A stretch of DNA of 64,000 bases from Calamus simplicifolius (Eukaryota > Streptophyta > Magnoliopsida > Arecales > Arecaceae), in NCBI GenBank assembly GCA_900491605.1, contig UESW01000082.1:43434-107433 (forward strand). The letters are read 5' to 3'. A program made the position numbers and the translations under genes. The notes below the pieces were generated by a model, which searched no databases, had not been told where the DNA came from, and was given only the letters and a program-made list of their open reading frames with translations. Of this stretch, positions 11,417-24,088 are shown piece after piece (the first letter of the stretch is position 1; every line of letters starts with the position of its first letter).

Positions 11417-13192
11417 TGTAAGGGCCTGGGATTGGACCGGCCCAAAGTGGGCCAGCCCAACCCCACCCATGTGTGCAGCCATGCACGCATAGAATTAGGG
11501 CAGGATTTACTCCTCCCCTGCCTGAGCCTCAGGTACAAAAGAAATAAGAAGGGGGCAGGCAGCCTAGGGTTTTCCTAGCACCGTCTAAAAAAAAGAAAAA
11601 GAAGAAGAGAAAAAAGGGGGGAGACAAAGCCCTCCATCATCAGAGAAAGGAGAGGCCAAGAGAAAAAGGGAGGAAAAAGAAGAAAAAAGAGGAACCTCTG
11701 TTCCTCTGCCCTTTTGCCGAGGAGTGCTGCCGTCGGGGTATCGTTGGATGCAAAAAAAAGAGGTAAGTCCTTAGAGGGTAATTGGCAGAGGAAAGAGAGA
11801 GGGCACAGGTGGTGGCCGCGATGAAAAAAAAAAGAAGAGGAGGAGGGTGAGTGCTAGGATTGCGGCATAGACCTAATGATGGGATATGAAAGAGAAATTA
11901 ATTTTTATTTTATTTTTTAATTAAAGTTTATTTCTGTTAGTTAAATAAAATATATGTGAATTATGTCAGTTAAAAGGGATGACCAGCATCACAAGGCAAA
12001 GCCAAATTCAAGTCGTTAGTGAGAAATTGTTAGTTGAATTATGAAGTAAGAATTCTCCTACATAATTTTTATCAACATTTTATAAATAATAATTTCTTGA
12101 AATCGATGCAATAAGCTGATTTGAATAATTGCTTGGTTTTTGGTGATTTACATTTGGGTGAATTATGGATTTTGTGCTATTTTTTAATTTTTGGTTTGGT
12201 TGAAAAATATTGCTTAACTATGACTTATGAAAATTTATTATTTTAAAATTGTACAAGTTGCAATTTAATTAACAATTTAGTTGATTATTTTGGGAATACT
12301 TATGTGATATGATTATAAACTGATCATTAAAAATTTGAGGAAGCATGAATATTTTTATTTGATTGCATTCATATGCTATCAGGAATGGTTGAGTTAAGGT
12401 GCATTGATATGTGTGCCATATGTTGGTTGCGATGCATAGGTTTGATGCTCTAAACTGGCCATGTGAGAGCCCCGCCATAGGCTCAAAATATGATAGTGTT
12501 GACCATCACAGGCTAGAGTGTGACATTATGAGCCCCACCATAGACCAAAAATAGAGTAGTGTTGTCCATCATATGCTGGAGTGTGACATTGTGGGTATCC
12601 CGCCATGGGTTGAAATACGGTTATGGTTGTCTAGAACTGAAAACCATATGGAATTGGATCCAATGTATGACTGGTTGAGTCTAAAGTAATTGAATGTGTT
12701 CTATATGATTGCATGATGGCATCAATATTTATAGGTTTAGTAGTTTGTTTTATATAATCATGTATTTATATCATAAAGATTATATTTTAACTTGCTATGT
12801 ATGGAGGTAAAATTTATGTAGAGGATTCTTACGGAACTGTTGAGCTCATTATATCCGTTAAAATTTTTTTATAGGTTGAAGTGATTAGTTTGATGGAATG
12901 GGATGGAGCGACGTTGTAGCTATTGTAATTACTTAGATAGATATAAATTTTATTTTTATAATTTTTTCTAAATATTATAGAAAAAATAATTAACTTATAT
13001 TTATGACATTAGTGGATGTTTACCTAATTTTTTTTAAATTATGATAATCATTGTTTTCTCTTAATGATAAAGCTTTTATGGAATGTAGTATGAATTTTTT
13101 ATATCAGGCATTGCATGGTCTCTAGGGCTTGCCCTAGGGTTCATGCAGCCATGTTATGTGGCTGATTCAAATGATGGATTTAGGGCATGGCA
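11417..13192 (+). repeat. Gypsy 5' LTR (~1776 bp)
   Basis: It starts TGTAAGGGCCTGGG and ends GGGCATGGCA, four bases before the primer site. A pyrimidine/purine-rich leader-like block lies at 11580-11850. About 2.7 units of a ~63-bp tandem repeat ('gagtgtgacatt', 'gccccgccatag') lie at 12465-12640. No second LTR was found for comparison, so the start rests on the empty site at 8650. Confidence 0.75.
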
Positions 13193-13196
13193 GAAG

Positions 13197-13206
13197 TGGT
13201 ATCAGA
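13197..13206 (+). promoter_or_regulatory. Primer binding site, initiator tRNA-Met type
   Basis: TGGTATCAGA, four bases after the LTR end. This is the classic complement to the 3' end of initiator tRNA-Met. The following bases (CC rather than GC) deviate. Confidence 0.75.
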
Positions 13207-13459
13207 CCTTAGGTTTATGATCGTTAGAAATAATAAAAAAAATGGTGACTGAAGTGGCATGAAAACATGGTTTAGGATTCTAGGATTTAGGATCGAAGTA
13301 AGAGTGAATGGGGAAAATGTAAATCTAATTTGAATTAAAAGTTTTGAAATGTGAATTAATTTTGATTGATATATGGATATTAAATTAAAAATTGAACCTT
13401 GTTGTATAAAGGTTAATATTGCTTAAGGTAGAGGATGTGGTCAACCTAGAAGGCTAACT

Positions 13460-14640
13460 CGATTCGCTAATGGCACAACTGTGTGGGAGCCCTCACAATC
13501 ACAAGGAAGTGACACAGCCTCATTAGTGTAGGGTTTGTGCCAAGAGGAGCCCCCTATGGTCCCCACAATAGAAGTTCCTAATACCCCTAGAGTAGGAACC
13601 ATAGAAACAAGGGCATCAGGAGCACAAAATATGGAGGAACCTAGGGTACAGCCCAGTGAACATGTGACTACTACCTAGTTACAAGATATTATACTGCAAC
13701 AACAAGCTACATCAAGGGCAGATATGATGAGAATGATGGAGGTGCAACAACAGCAGTTCTTACAGCAACAATTGCAGCAACAACTACAACAACAACTACT
13801 GGATCCCAAAACTCAACTAGAGCATCGGGTTAGCCTGACTGAGTTCAAGAAGTATGCACTGTCGGCTTTCAAGGGCACTACTGACCCCATGAAGGCTGAG
13901 AGTTGGTTGAAAGAGATTAAGAAGGTCTTCTAGACCTTGAAATGTCTAAAGGAGGAGAAGGTCAACTTTGCAACCTTCATATTGCTCAGTGGGGCAGTTA
14001 ATTGGTGAAAGACAAAGAAAGGAATACTTGGCCCAAATGATGCGCTGCACACCTGAGAGGAGTTCTAAAAGGTTTTCCATGAAAAATACTTTTCTTAGAG
14101 CATTAGGTTCCATAAGTTTTAAGATTTGATTGTCTTGACCAAGGCAATATGACAATGGCACAATATACTACCAAGTTTGAAGAATTATCGAGGTATGCAC
14201 CTACAGTAGTGGCAGAAAAAGTTATTCAAGCTCGTAAGTATGAAAATAGACTTAGGGACCTGATCTGACAGCGAGTGGCTACTTTTAAGTAGACCACCTA
14301 TAAGGAGGTGGTGAATAAGGCTTTGATGATAGAAAAGGGCTTTAATGATATGCAAGCTGTGAAGGAGAGGGTTATGAAGAAAAGAGACATGTCTAAAAAT
14401 TTTCAAGGCCAAGATAAGAGAAACCTTATAAATACAAAGAGGCATAACAATGCATTCCCATGTGATAGAACCTCACGTAGAGGTGAAGTCAAATGTTTCA
14501 GATGTGGAGGACCACATTTCCTAAGAGATTGCAGGCTACCACATAAGAGGTGCTATGCATGTGGATAGCTAGGTTACATAGCAGCAAATTGTTCCAAGAG
14601 GAAAGAACCACAAGGAAGACTAGAGTTTCCAGTAACACCA
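13460..14640 (+). pseudogene. Gypsy gag
   Basis: A Gln-rich stretch (13735-13800) precedes KKYALSAFKGTTDPMKAESW, the start of the retrotransposon gag domain. The rest follows in shifted frames with stops. A zinc knuckle CFRCGGPHFLRDC occurs at about 14490, and a second CYACG..GYIAANC is split by a stop near 14566. Gag would form the particle and bind RNA. At least ten stops or frameshifts make it inactive. Confidence 0.75.
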
Positions 14641-16948
14641 CAATCGGGGGAGGCACGGCTAAAACCTAGAGCTCAAGGGCATATCTATGCACTCTTAGAG
14701 CTAGATGCTAATGCCTCAAATGCTATGGTGATAGGTATGATTAAGTTATTATCCCATACAGTGTATGCATTGCTTGATCCAGGTGCTATGCATTCCTTTA
14801 TTTCATCTTATTTTGTTAAAAAGTAACAAGTTAAACCTATACCATTAGGAATTAAGATGTGTGTATCTACATCAAGTGGATATATTATGTTAGTAGAGTC
14901 AATGTGTAAGGATTGCATATTAACCGTTGGAGATAAGAGAAGCAAATTTGTTGATTTTAAAAATGAAGGATTTCGATTTAATTCTTGGGATGGATTGGCT
15001 AGCAGCTTATCATGTTACAATTGATTGTTTTAAGAAGATAGTAAAATTTTAGATTCCTGAACAACCTGAGTTTAGTTGTATGGGTGGCAAACCATCTGTC
15101 CAACTAAAAATGATATCAGCACTACAAGCCAAGCAGCTTCTCAGGAAGGGTTGTGAAGGGTATTTAACTATAGTGCTGCAAACCAAATAAAAGGAGCTTC
15201 GCATAGAGGACATTTCTGTTGTGAACAAGTTCTCTGATGTTTTTTCAGATGAGTTACCAGGATTACCTCCTGATAGGGAGATTGATTTCTCCATTGATTT
15301 GATTCCTATTACTGGTCTGATTTCAAAGACCCCATATAGGATTGCTCTAGCATAATTGAGAGAGTTGAAGAAATATTTGTAAGATTTATTGGATAAGGGC
15401 TTTATCAGACCAAGTGTGTTCCCTTGGGATGCTCCTATACTATTTGTAAAAATGGAAGATGGAAGTCTCTGGCTATGCATAGATTTTTGGGAACTGAATA
15501 AGGTGACAGTATGAAATAAATATCCCTTACCGAGAATTGAAGATTTGTTTGATCAATTGCAAGGAGTACAAGTATTCTCGAAAGTTGATCTCCGATCAGG
15601 GTACCATCAATTGAAGATAAAAGCCGAGAATATACCAAAGATAGCTTTTAGGACCATATATATATGGGCATTTTGAGTTTTTGGTTATGCCTTTTGGTTT
15701 GACTAATGCACCAGATACATTTATGGATCTTATGAATTGGGTATTCAAATCTTACTTGGATAGGTTTGTTGTGGTGTTCATTGGTGACATTCTGATCCAT
15801 TCAAAATGCTCACAAGAATATGGAGAACATTTGAGGATAGTACTATAGACTCTTTGAGAAGAGAAGCTCTATACAAAATTATCTAAATGTGAATTTTGGT
15901 TGGACAATGTTGCTTTTCTCAAACATGTGATCTTTAAAGAAGGTATTTCAGTGGATCCGAAGAAAGTGGAAGTTGTAGTTGCATGGAACAGGTCTTCTAA
16001 TGTGTCTAAGGTATGCAGTTTCTTGGGGTTGGCAGGATACTATCAAAGGTTTCTTGAAGGATTCTCCCATTTTTCCATACCTCTAACTTGGTTTACTCAA
16101 AAGCGAGTGAAGTTTGAATGGACAGAGAATTATGAGAAGAACTTTCTAGAGTTAAAAAGATGATTAGTGTCGGCCCCGGTGTTGACTATACCAGCTGGAA
16201 CTGAAGGGTTTACCATCTATAGTGATGCATCATGTAGAAGACTTGGATGTGTATTAATGCAAAAAGAAAAGGTGATTGCTTATGCCTCTAGACAATTAAA
16301 ATCATATGAGCAGAACTACCCAACTCATAACTTAGAACTGGCAGTGGTAGTGTTTGCTTTAAAAATATTGAGGCATTATTTGTACGGAGAATAGTGTGAG
16401 GTTTTCACTGATAACAAAAGCTTGAAGTACATCTTTACTCAGAAAGAATTGAATTTGAGGCAGAGAAAATGGTTGAAATTGTTAAAGGATTATAATTTTA
16501 CCATTAGATATCATTCAAGGAAGGCTAATGTGGTGGCTATTGCTTTAAGCAGAAAATCTTCAGGTGAATTGGCAGCTCTGATAACTAATCAAAGACATAT
16601 TTTATTGGATTTGGATAAAGTTGGTATTGGGATCCGGATACATGACCCTAAGATTTATCTTGCTGCACTTTAGTACAGCCTACCCCTATAGAGAGAATTA
16701 AAATGTCTTAGAAGGAGGACCTAGAGTTGCAAAAGATTATAAAAATGGTGGAGACAGGTGCTCAAACAGAGTTTTGATGAGGATGGTTCACTGAGATTCA
16801 GGGCTAGACTTTGTGTACCAAATGATAAAGAACTTAAAGAAGAGGTTTTGGGTAAAGCACATGGTTTGGCCTATACTATGCATCCTGGAGGTACTAATGT
16901 GTACGTGACCTAAAGAAAAACTTTTAATGGACTAGTATGAAATGGGAC
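14641..16948 (+). pseudogene. Gypsy pol (protease, RT, RNase H, integrase start)
   Basis: The protease region is marked by LLDPGAMHSFIS (normally LxDxGA) near 14770 and LGMDWL near 14985. RT begins near 15250 and shows several in-frame stops. Its catalytic box near 15778 reads FIGD instead of FIDD, so one metal-binding Asp is lost. RNase H follows (about 15900-16560), including YSDASCRRLGCVLMQ and ASRQLKSYEQNYPTHNLEL. The last part (16790-16948) is the integrase HHCC-type region, cut at MKWD by Sirevirus A. Confidence 0.85.
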
Positions 16949-18913
16949 TGTTGACCCTAGATTGATTTTGATGATTACAAAATAATTAGGCAATTCTAAG
17001 CTTGATACAGGGAAGTTCGGTCGCTTTACAAGTAAGTATCTCTGTGCAAAATTTCATTGGTAAGAAAGTACTTCATTTAATTTTCTTTAAATATTTTTTA
17101 TTAGCTTGGAAGTTAACTGGTTAGCTAACTTGTTATTCCATTTAGCTAGCTGGCACACCTCTCAGCTAGCTGATACATTGTCTCAGTGCTTGGCCGAACG
17201 ATCTTGTATTTTAGCTAGCTGGTTAGCTAGCTTGTTAGCTAGCTGAAGTTTCTTCAGCTAACTAAAATGCTCATCACAGTGCTTGGCCGAATGCTCTATA
17301 AATTTAGCTAGCTGGTTGGTTAACTTGTTAGCTAACTGGAATTCATTTTAGCTAACTCCAGTTGCCTGTAAACTCTTCTGGCCGAACAGTCTTAAATTTT
17401 AGTTAACTATGGAGCTAGCTGCCAGGCCTTCTAGCTAGCTGACATTTCTTTTAGTTAACTGCTTAGCTAACTATTTTATCTTGGAGCTAACTGCTTAGCT
17501 AACTATTTTTCACAGGAAACATTGATGCTGTGAGGATTCAAATTTTAGTTAACTGGAGAGCTAGCTGTCTATTGGCTGGTTAGCTGGAGAGTTAGCTACC
17601 TTATTCTGATGTATGGCTGCCTTTTTGCTCAGTTAGCTAGAGAGCTAACTAAGCCGGACTGTTCCTACGTTACTTTTTGTTTAGTTAGCTAGTGATCTAA
17701 CTGACTATCATTTAGTTAGCTATTGAGCTAACTCCTCTTCTCCTGCAACTCCTACAACCGTGAGCCTTAATTTTCTAGTTAGCTGGGAAGCTAACTACCA
17801 ATGCATGAACCCTTTACTTTGCCATTTTATACTGCCTATTAGTTAGCTGAAGAGCTAACTAACCTTTGCTTAGCTAGCTGCCTAGCTAACTAAGTGATCT
17901 GCACTTTAGTCTTATGACCGTTGTTTTTTTTGTTAGTTAGCTGAAGAGCTAACTAGCAATCTTTCTAGTTGACTAAAGACCTGCTTCTGGATGATTTATT
18001 TGCCATGGCCTCTCTTGTTAGCTAGCTGACTAGCTAGCTGAAGTTACTTATCTCTTCACCGAATGCATTGATGTCTTCAGCTACCTGGAGTTATTTTTTC
18101 AGTCAACTGCCGCCTGAGTTCTTAAGCTGCTCTTTCTCTCTTACTCTCTCTCTATTGCTATTTTAAGCTACATTTAACTTTTAGATTTTTGAATATTTGC
18201 AGTGCTCTTCCTTCCTCAAATGGAGATCAGCATTCAATGCTTAAGGGAAGCATTTATAACGGTTATATTTTCTTTCCATTTTTATTTCCATTTATTCCTA
18301 ATGTATCTAACGGATCTTTTCTTGTTGGATGATTATAAAAAGGTGGGATTTGAAGCACACCATGATGATTCTGAAAAAGAGTTTTTAAAGAGAAAGAAAA
18401 TCCAAGAAAAGAGCTTATATTGCATATTGCTGAGTGGTTGTTGCTGTGCATTCAAGTTCATTCATTGCTCCAAAAAGTCATCCAGATCTTTGAAGCTTTT
18501 CAAGCAATCAAGACTTCAGCTACTTCAACCTCATTGTGATAGCTTCTCTTTATCATTCCTTGATTGTTTTTGTAAAAGGGTTAGTGTTAACCCTGATTAT
18601 TTTGGGCTTCCTTGTGCCTTGAAACAAGAGGACTAGCCTAGGTTTGGCTAGGGGATTTGGCTTCCTTGTGCCATGATACGATTAGTGAAATTCCCAAAGG
18701 TTTTGGGGAGTGGATGTAGGTGCTAAGTTTGGTACCGAACCACTATAAACATCTGTGTGTTTGTGGTTGTTTGATTCTTCTTTGTTATCTTTTTGTGCAC
18801 TCCACTACACTGCTGCAAATCAAAATTAGGATTTAAGCACATACTTGCATAGTAATCATTATTTTTTAATAACCCAATTCACCCCCCTCTTGGGTTGCTA
18901 CATCTGGGCAACA
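16949..18913 (+). repeat. Sirevirus A 5' LTR (1965 bp)
   Basis: Bounded by the TSD and the primer site. From about 17100 to 18090 it carries dozens of TAGCTAGCT/GTTAGCTAAC-like palindromic words, including six hairpins with AGTTAGCT/AGCTAACT arms. The open frame at 18202-18636 is not a gene: it sits inside the LTR and is truncated in the 3' LTR copy (27342-27584). Confidence 0.92.
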
Positions 18914-18915
18914 AG

Positions 18916-18927
18916 TGGTATCAGAGC
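18916..18927 (+). promoter_or_regulatory. Sirevirus A primer binding site
   Basis: TGGTATCAGAGC, two bases after the LTR end, complementary to initiator tRNA-Met. Confidence 0.9.
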
Positions 18928-18988
18928 AGAGTGCTCTTGATTTCTATATCTTTGATTAGCTTGAAGCCAAAGATCAGTAGTAATCTCA

Positions 18989-20470
18989 ATGAGTTCTATG
19001 TTGATTGAAGGACAATCAACTAATAGACCACCCTTGTTCAATGGAACAAATTACATATATTGGAAATCACGTATAAAAATCTTCATTCAAGCACTAGATT
19101 ATGATTTATGGGGAATCATAATTAATGGACCACACACACCCACTATTATGATTGAAAATATTAATATTGCAAAGCCTGAATCTGAATGGGATGAGTAAGA
19201 CAAGAAATTAGCTCAATTAAATGCTAAGGCTATGAATGTTCTTTATTGCACTCTTGATGCAAATGATTTTAATTGCATATCTACTTGCATGTCTGCTAAG
19301 AAAATCTGGGATAGACTTGAAGTCACCCATGAGGGTACAAATCAAGTCAAGGAATCCAAAAAAAATATGCTTGTTCATAAGTATGAATTATTTAAGATGG
19401 ATCCTGCTGAAAATATTACTGATATGTTTATAAGATTTACTGACATTATTAATGGATTGAAAAATCTTAAAAATCTTATGCTAACAGTAATCTTATTAGA
19501 AAAATCTTAAGATATTTACCTAGGACATGGGAAGCAAAAGTCACTGCAATTCAAGAAGCAAAAGATCTCAACACTTTATCACTTGAAGAGTTGGTCGGTT
19601 CTTTGATGACTCATGAGCTTCAGCAATGACAACATATCGATGAAGATGAATCAAAGAAGAAAAGGACTATGCTTTGAAGAGTGTAACTCAAGAAGATGAA
19701 AGTGAAGAAACCACTAGTGACAGTGAGAAAGATGATGAAATGACATTTATTTCAAGAAAATTTAAAAGGTTCATGAAGAGAAATAAATTTGAAAAAAGAA
19801 AATAATTTGTTAAAGGAGACCATAGCAAAGATAAGGAAAAGAGTAAACCTCCTACATGCTATGAGTGCAAGAAACCTGGACACATCAGACCAGATTGTCC
19901 ACTATTAAAGAAAGGATCTAAAAGAGTAAAGAAGAAGGCAATGATGGCTACTTGGAGCGACAGTTAAGCAACAAGTTCAGAAGATGACGAGAAAACTGAA
20001 GTTGCAAATGTTTGCTTCATGGCTGATAATGATGAGGAAGCCCTAACTTTTTAGATGACTTTACCTTTGATGAATTACAATGTGCATTTTATGAACTTAT
20101 TGATGATTTTGCAAATTTAAGTTCAAAAGGCAAAGAATTGAAAAATGAAATCAAAAATCTTACTCTTGAAAAGGAAAGAATTTTAAAGGATAATGAATCA
20201 TTGTTAACGAAAAATCAAGATTTGAAAAATGAAGTGGATAAATTAAAACCAATTATTGATAGATTTAGTCTAAGTTCAGAAAAATTAAAAATGATTTTAA
20301 ATAGTCAAAGAGCTGTTTACAATAGAGCTAGTCTTGGATACAATACCTTTAAAAGACAAAAATTTTTAAAAAATATTTATGAGCATGCTGATAATTCTAC
20401 TAAAATTACATGTTTTAAATGTGGAAAAATTGGACACAAAGCTTATATTTATCAAACACAAAAGATATGA
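18989..20470 (+). pseudogene. Sirevirus A gag
   Basis: The ATG at 18989 begins MSSMLIEGQSTNRPPLFNGT, followed by NYIYWKSRIKIFIQ and WDRLEVTHEGT, typical of Copia gag. A CCHC knuckle CYECKKPGHIRPDC lies near 19858. A coiled-coil-like Lys/Glu-rich part (20138-20300) precedes a second, degraded knuckle, CFKCGKIGHKAYI (its final Cys is not conserved). In-frame stops occur after WDE (19196) and near 19510, with further frameshifts, so no full-length Gag is made. Gag would package element RNA. Confidence 0.85.
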
Positions 20471-20559
20471 AAAATATGGGTTCCAAAAGGAACCATCTTG
20501 ACTAACCCTAAAGGACCCAAGAAAGCTTGGGTACCTAAAAACCAAAATTGAAGTTGTGT

Positions 20560-23500
20560 ATGCAGGTGTGTCTTGCAACCCGAGCAATTAAAAGATAATG
20601 GTACTTGGATAGTGGGTGCTCAAGACACATGACCGGTGATGAATCACAATTCATCACTTTGGAAACAAAAGATGGAGGTGCTGTTACTTTCGGTGATAAT
20701 GGCCAAGGAAAAATAATTGGCATTGGAAAAATAGGTATCACACCTCATGCTTATATTGATAATGTTTTGCTTGTGAAAGGACTGAAACACAATTTACTTA
20801 GCATTAGTTAACTATGTGACAAAGGATTTAATGTTACTTTTAAATCATCTATATGCATTGTTAAAAATCCTGGAAATGAAAACATGAAATTTGTTGGTCA
20901 TAGGCATGGTAATGTATACATTGTTAATTTAAATGATTTGCATGATCAAAATATTGATTGCCTAGTTGCTACAAATAATAAAACTGATAATAGTTGGTTA
21001 TGGCATCGTAGGCTAGCTCATGCAAGCATTGATTTATTATCTAAATTAATTAAGAAGGATTTAGTACATGGTTTGCCAAAACTTATTTTTGAAAAAGATA
21101 AAATTTGTAATGCTTGTCAATTTGGAAAACAAACCCGAGTTTCTTTTAAATCAAAGAATTTAGTTTCAATCACTAGAACTTTGGAGCTCTTGCACATGGA
21201 TTTATTCGGTCTTACAAGAACAACTAGTCTAGGAGGAAAAATATACGGTTTTGTTGTTATTGATGATTTCTCTCGCTTTACATGGGTTTTATTTCTATCT
21301 AGTAAAGACGAAGCATTTTTAGCATTTCAAAAATTATTCAAAAGAATTACAAACGAAAAGAATTCTTCTATTTTGTCGATACGAAGTGATCATGGAAAAA
21401 ATTTGAAAACAAATCTTTTGAAGAATTTTGTAATGAAAATGGAATTGAACATAATTTTTCTGCATCAAGAACACCACAACAAAATGGAGTACTTGAAAGA
21501 AAGAATAGAACATTAGAGGAAATGGCGTACCATGTTGTGTGAAAGCAATATTCCAAAATATTTTTAGGCAAATGCTATTAACACTGCATGTTATGTTTTA
21601 AATCATGCATTAATCAGACCTATTTTGAAAAAGACTCCATATGAACTTTGGAAAGGAAGAAAACCTAATATAAGTTACATTCATATTTTTGGATGCCGAT
21701 GTTTTGTATTAAATAATGAAAAATTAAACCTTAATAAATTTGATGCTAAGTCTGATGAAGGAATTTTTCTTGGACATTCTTTACATAGTAGAGCTTTTAG
21801 AATATTCAACAAAAAGACTTTAGTAGTTGAAGAATCAATTCATGTTATCTTTGATGAATCTAATGATCTTCCATCAAGGAAGGGAAAAGGTATAAATGAT
21901 GCAGATGACATTGAAGATCAATTCAAGGACATTACACTGAAGGATAAGAACGACACAGATACACAAGAGGTAAATGGAGAAGTGAACGCTGACCTACCTG
22001 AAGCCTCACAAGGTAATGATGAATTAGAAAGAGGTTGGAGGTATGTTCTTAGTCACCCCAAAGATCTAATTATTGGTGATCCTTCTCAAGGAGTTAGAAC
22101 TAGGTCATCATTTAGAGATGCTTGCAATAACTTAGCATTTTTATCTAAAATTGAACCTAAATATTATGATGATGCTAAAAATGATGTTGATTGGATTAAT
22201 GCCATGCATGAGGAACTTAACCAATTTGAAAGAAATAATGTTTGGACTCTTATTGAAAGACCTCATGATCATCAAATTATTGGAACTAAATGGGTTTATA
22301 GAAACAAATTAGATGAACATGGTAATATAATTAGAAATAAGGCAAGATTGGTAGATAAGGGTTATAATCAAGAAGAGGGAATTGATTTTGATGAAACTTA
22401 TGCCCCTATTGCTAGATTAGAAGCTATTATATTACTTCTTGCTTATGCTTGTTATATGAATTTTAAATTGTATCAAATGGATGTTAAAAGCGCTTTCTTA
22501 AATGGATACATTACTGAGCAAGTTTTTATGGAACAGCCACCCGGCTTTGAAAATTACTTGTTTCCAAATCACGTTTTCAAATTAAATAAGGCTCTATATG
22601 GTTTGAAGCAAGCACCCCGGGCATGGTATGAAAGATTAAGCAAATTCTTGATTTGTAATGATTTTATTCGAGGAACTGCGGATACAACTTTATTTATTAA
22701 AAGACAAAATGAAGATATATTAATTATTCAAATCTATGTTGATGATATCATATTTGGTGCCACTAATGATTCTTTGTGCAAAGACTTTGCTAAGCTTATG
22801 CAGGGAGAGTTCGAGATGAATATGATGGATGAGCTGACCTACTTCCTTGGACTACAAATTAAACAAAGCAAAGATGGGATCTTCATAAGACAATCCAAAT
22901 ATACCAAAGAAATGATCAAGAAGTTTGGCATGGAGACATCAAGAGTATCGGTACCCCTATGAGCTCATCATGTAGACTTGAATCTTATGATTCTAAAAAT
23001 ATGTTGATTTAAAATTATATAGAGGCATGATTGGATCATTATTATATTTAACTGCTAGTAGGCCAGATATTTTATTTAGTGTTTGCATGTGTGCAAGATA
23101 TCAAGCAAATCCTAAAGAATCACACTTGCTTGCTGTTAAAAGAATATTTAAATATTTAAATGGAACAATAAATTTAGGTATATGGTATGATAAACAATCT
23201 AGCATTGACTTAATAGGATACACTGATTCAGACTTTGCTGGATGTAAAATAGATAGGAAATCAACCACTGGAACCTGCCAGTTTCTAGGTGTTAACTTAA
23301 TTTCATGGTTTAGCAAAAAGCAAACTTCAGTAGCACTGTCTATGGCCGAGGCCGAATACATTGCAGCTAGAAGTTGATGTGCTCAAATTTTATGGATTAA
23401 GCAACAACTAGAAGATTATGGTATTAAACAAAAGGCTATACCTATAAAATGTGATAATACAAGTGCAATCAATTTAACTAAGAATCCTATTCGACATTCC

Positions 23501-23680
23501 AGAACTAAACATATTGAAATTAGACATCATTTCATTAGAGATCACGTAAATAATGGAAATGTTGTTATTAAATTTTTAAACATAGAAAATCAAATTGCTG
23601 ATATTTTCACTAAGCCTCTTGATGAAACAAAATTTTATGAAATCAGAAGAGAATTGGGAATGTTTGATCCAACCATTTAA
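20560..23680 (+). pseudogene. Sirevirus A pol (protease, integrase, RT, RNase H)
   Basis: The protease core is DSGCSRHMTG near 20608. The integrase zinc region is WLWHRRLAHAS...CNACQFGKQ (20995-21130), and the core shows HMDLFG and RSDHG (20884-21516) before a frameshift. RT is one long open frame, 21625-22962 (445 codons), with WVYRNKLDEHG, the substrate-loop block MDVKSAFLNG and YVDDIIFG at 22735. RNase H shows GYTDSDFAGCKIDRKST and AEAEYIAA, with the ARHIE/H-like end to 23680. A stop at 20809 and frameshifts near 21400 and 22965 inactivate it, but the RT frame is well preserved. Confidence 0.9.
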
Positions 23681-23859
23681 TGAATCAGTTAATGAATCGA
23701 TATGATATCTAAATGATGTGACATCTTTTAATCAAATCAATTAAAGGGAACATCCTATCCAATTAATTGCTTGAGTATGCTGCAAGCTTTAAGTTTTTTC
23801 CACCTTTATGAAGCATAACTTCCTTAAATTCATCCACCAACCAGCCGATTGAAAACTTT

Positions 23860-23940
23860 TTCTTTTGATGGCAGTTAACTGACCAAGCAACCAAACAATC
23901 ACCTGGCCAGCTAACCATGAAGGCATCACCTATATAACCT
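23860..23940 (+). promoter_or_regulatory. Candidate internal promoter before the extra ORF of Sirevirus A
   Basis: In the 408-bp gap between pol and the extra ORF there are GCAGTTAACTGACC (23871-23884) and CCAGCTAACC, words typical of this element's own LTR array. A TATATAA box lies at 23931-23937, about 150 bases before the ATG at 24089. A pyrimidine-rich, leader-like stretch follows. The promoter function is inferred. Confidence 0.4.
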
Positions 23941-24088
23941 TTTTCACCAAACAATTTTTTCCATTCAAACCGTTCTTCATCACTTCAAGCCGAGCGTCTT
24001 CACCACTCCTCCTCTCAATCTCATCCATTCTTCATTCATCAATATCTCTATCAATCTTCTTCCATTCAATCCATCTTGAAGATAGTGG

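Larger units (their letters stand above)
11417..16948 (+). mobile_element. Ty3/Gypsy chromovirus-like element, 5' part
   Basis: A 5' LTR, an initiator-Met primer site, gag, protease, RT, RNase H and the start of the integrase zinc region follow in Gypsy order. RT motifs such as LPGLPPDREIDFSIDL and FDQLQG..VFSKVDLRSGYHQ fit the Tekay/Del lineage. It is inserted in hAT copy 2, and the 8650 paralogue shows the empty site ('ccatag|tagcttc'). Sirevirus A interrupts it at 16949. Only a few tens of bases of its pol continue after 28219. The integrase core, chromodomain and 3' LTR are not found. Confidence 0.85.

Noticed and set aside
13724..13933. Host poly-Gln transcription factor
   Set aside because: The Gln-rich stretch runs straight into a Gypsy gag domain and follows a Gypsy LTR and primer site.
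18202..18636. 144-codon ORF with a hydrophobic N-terminus
   Set aside because: It lies inside the Sirevirus A 5' LTR. The 3' LTR counterpart is cut by a stop, so there is no sign of coding constraint.
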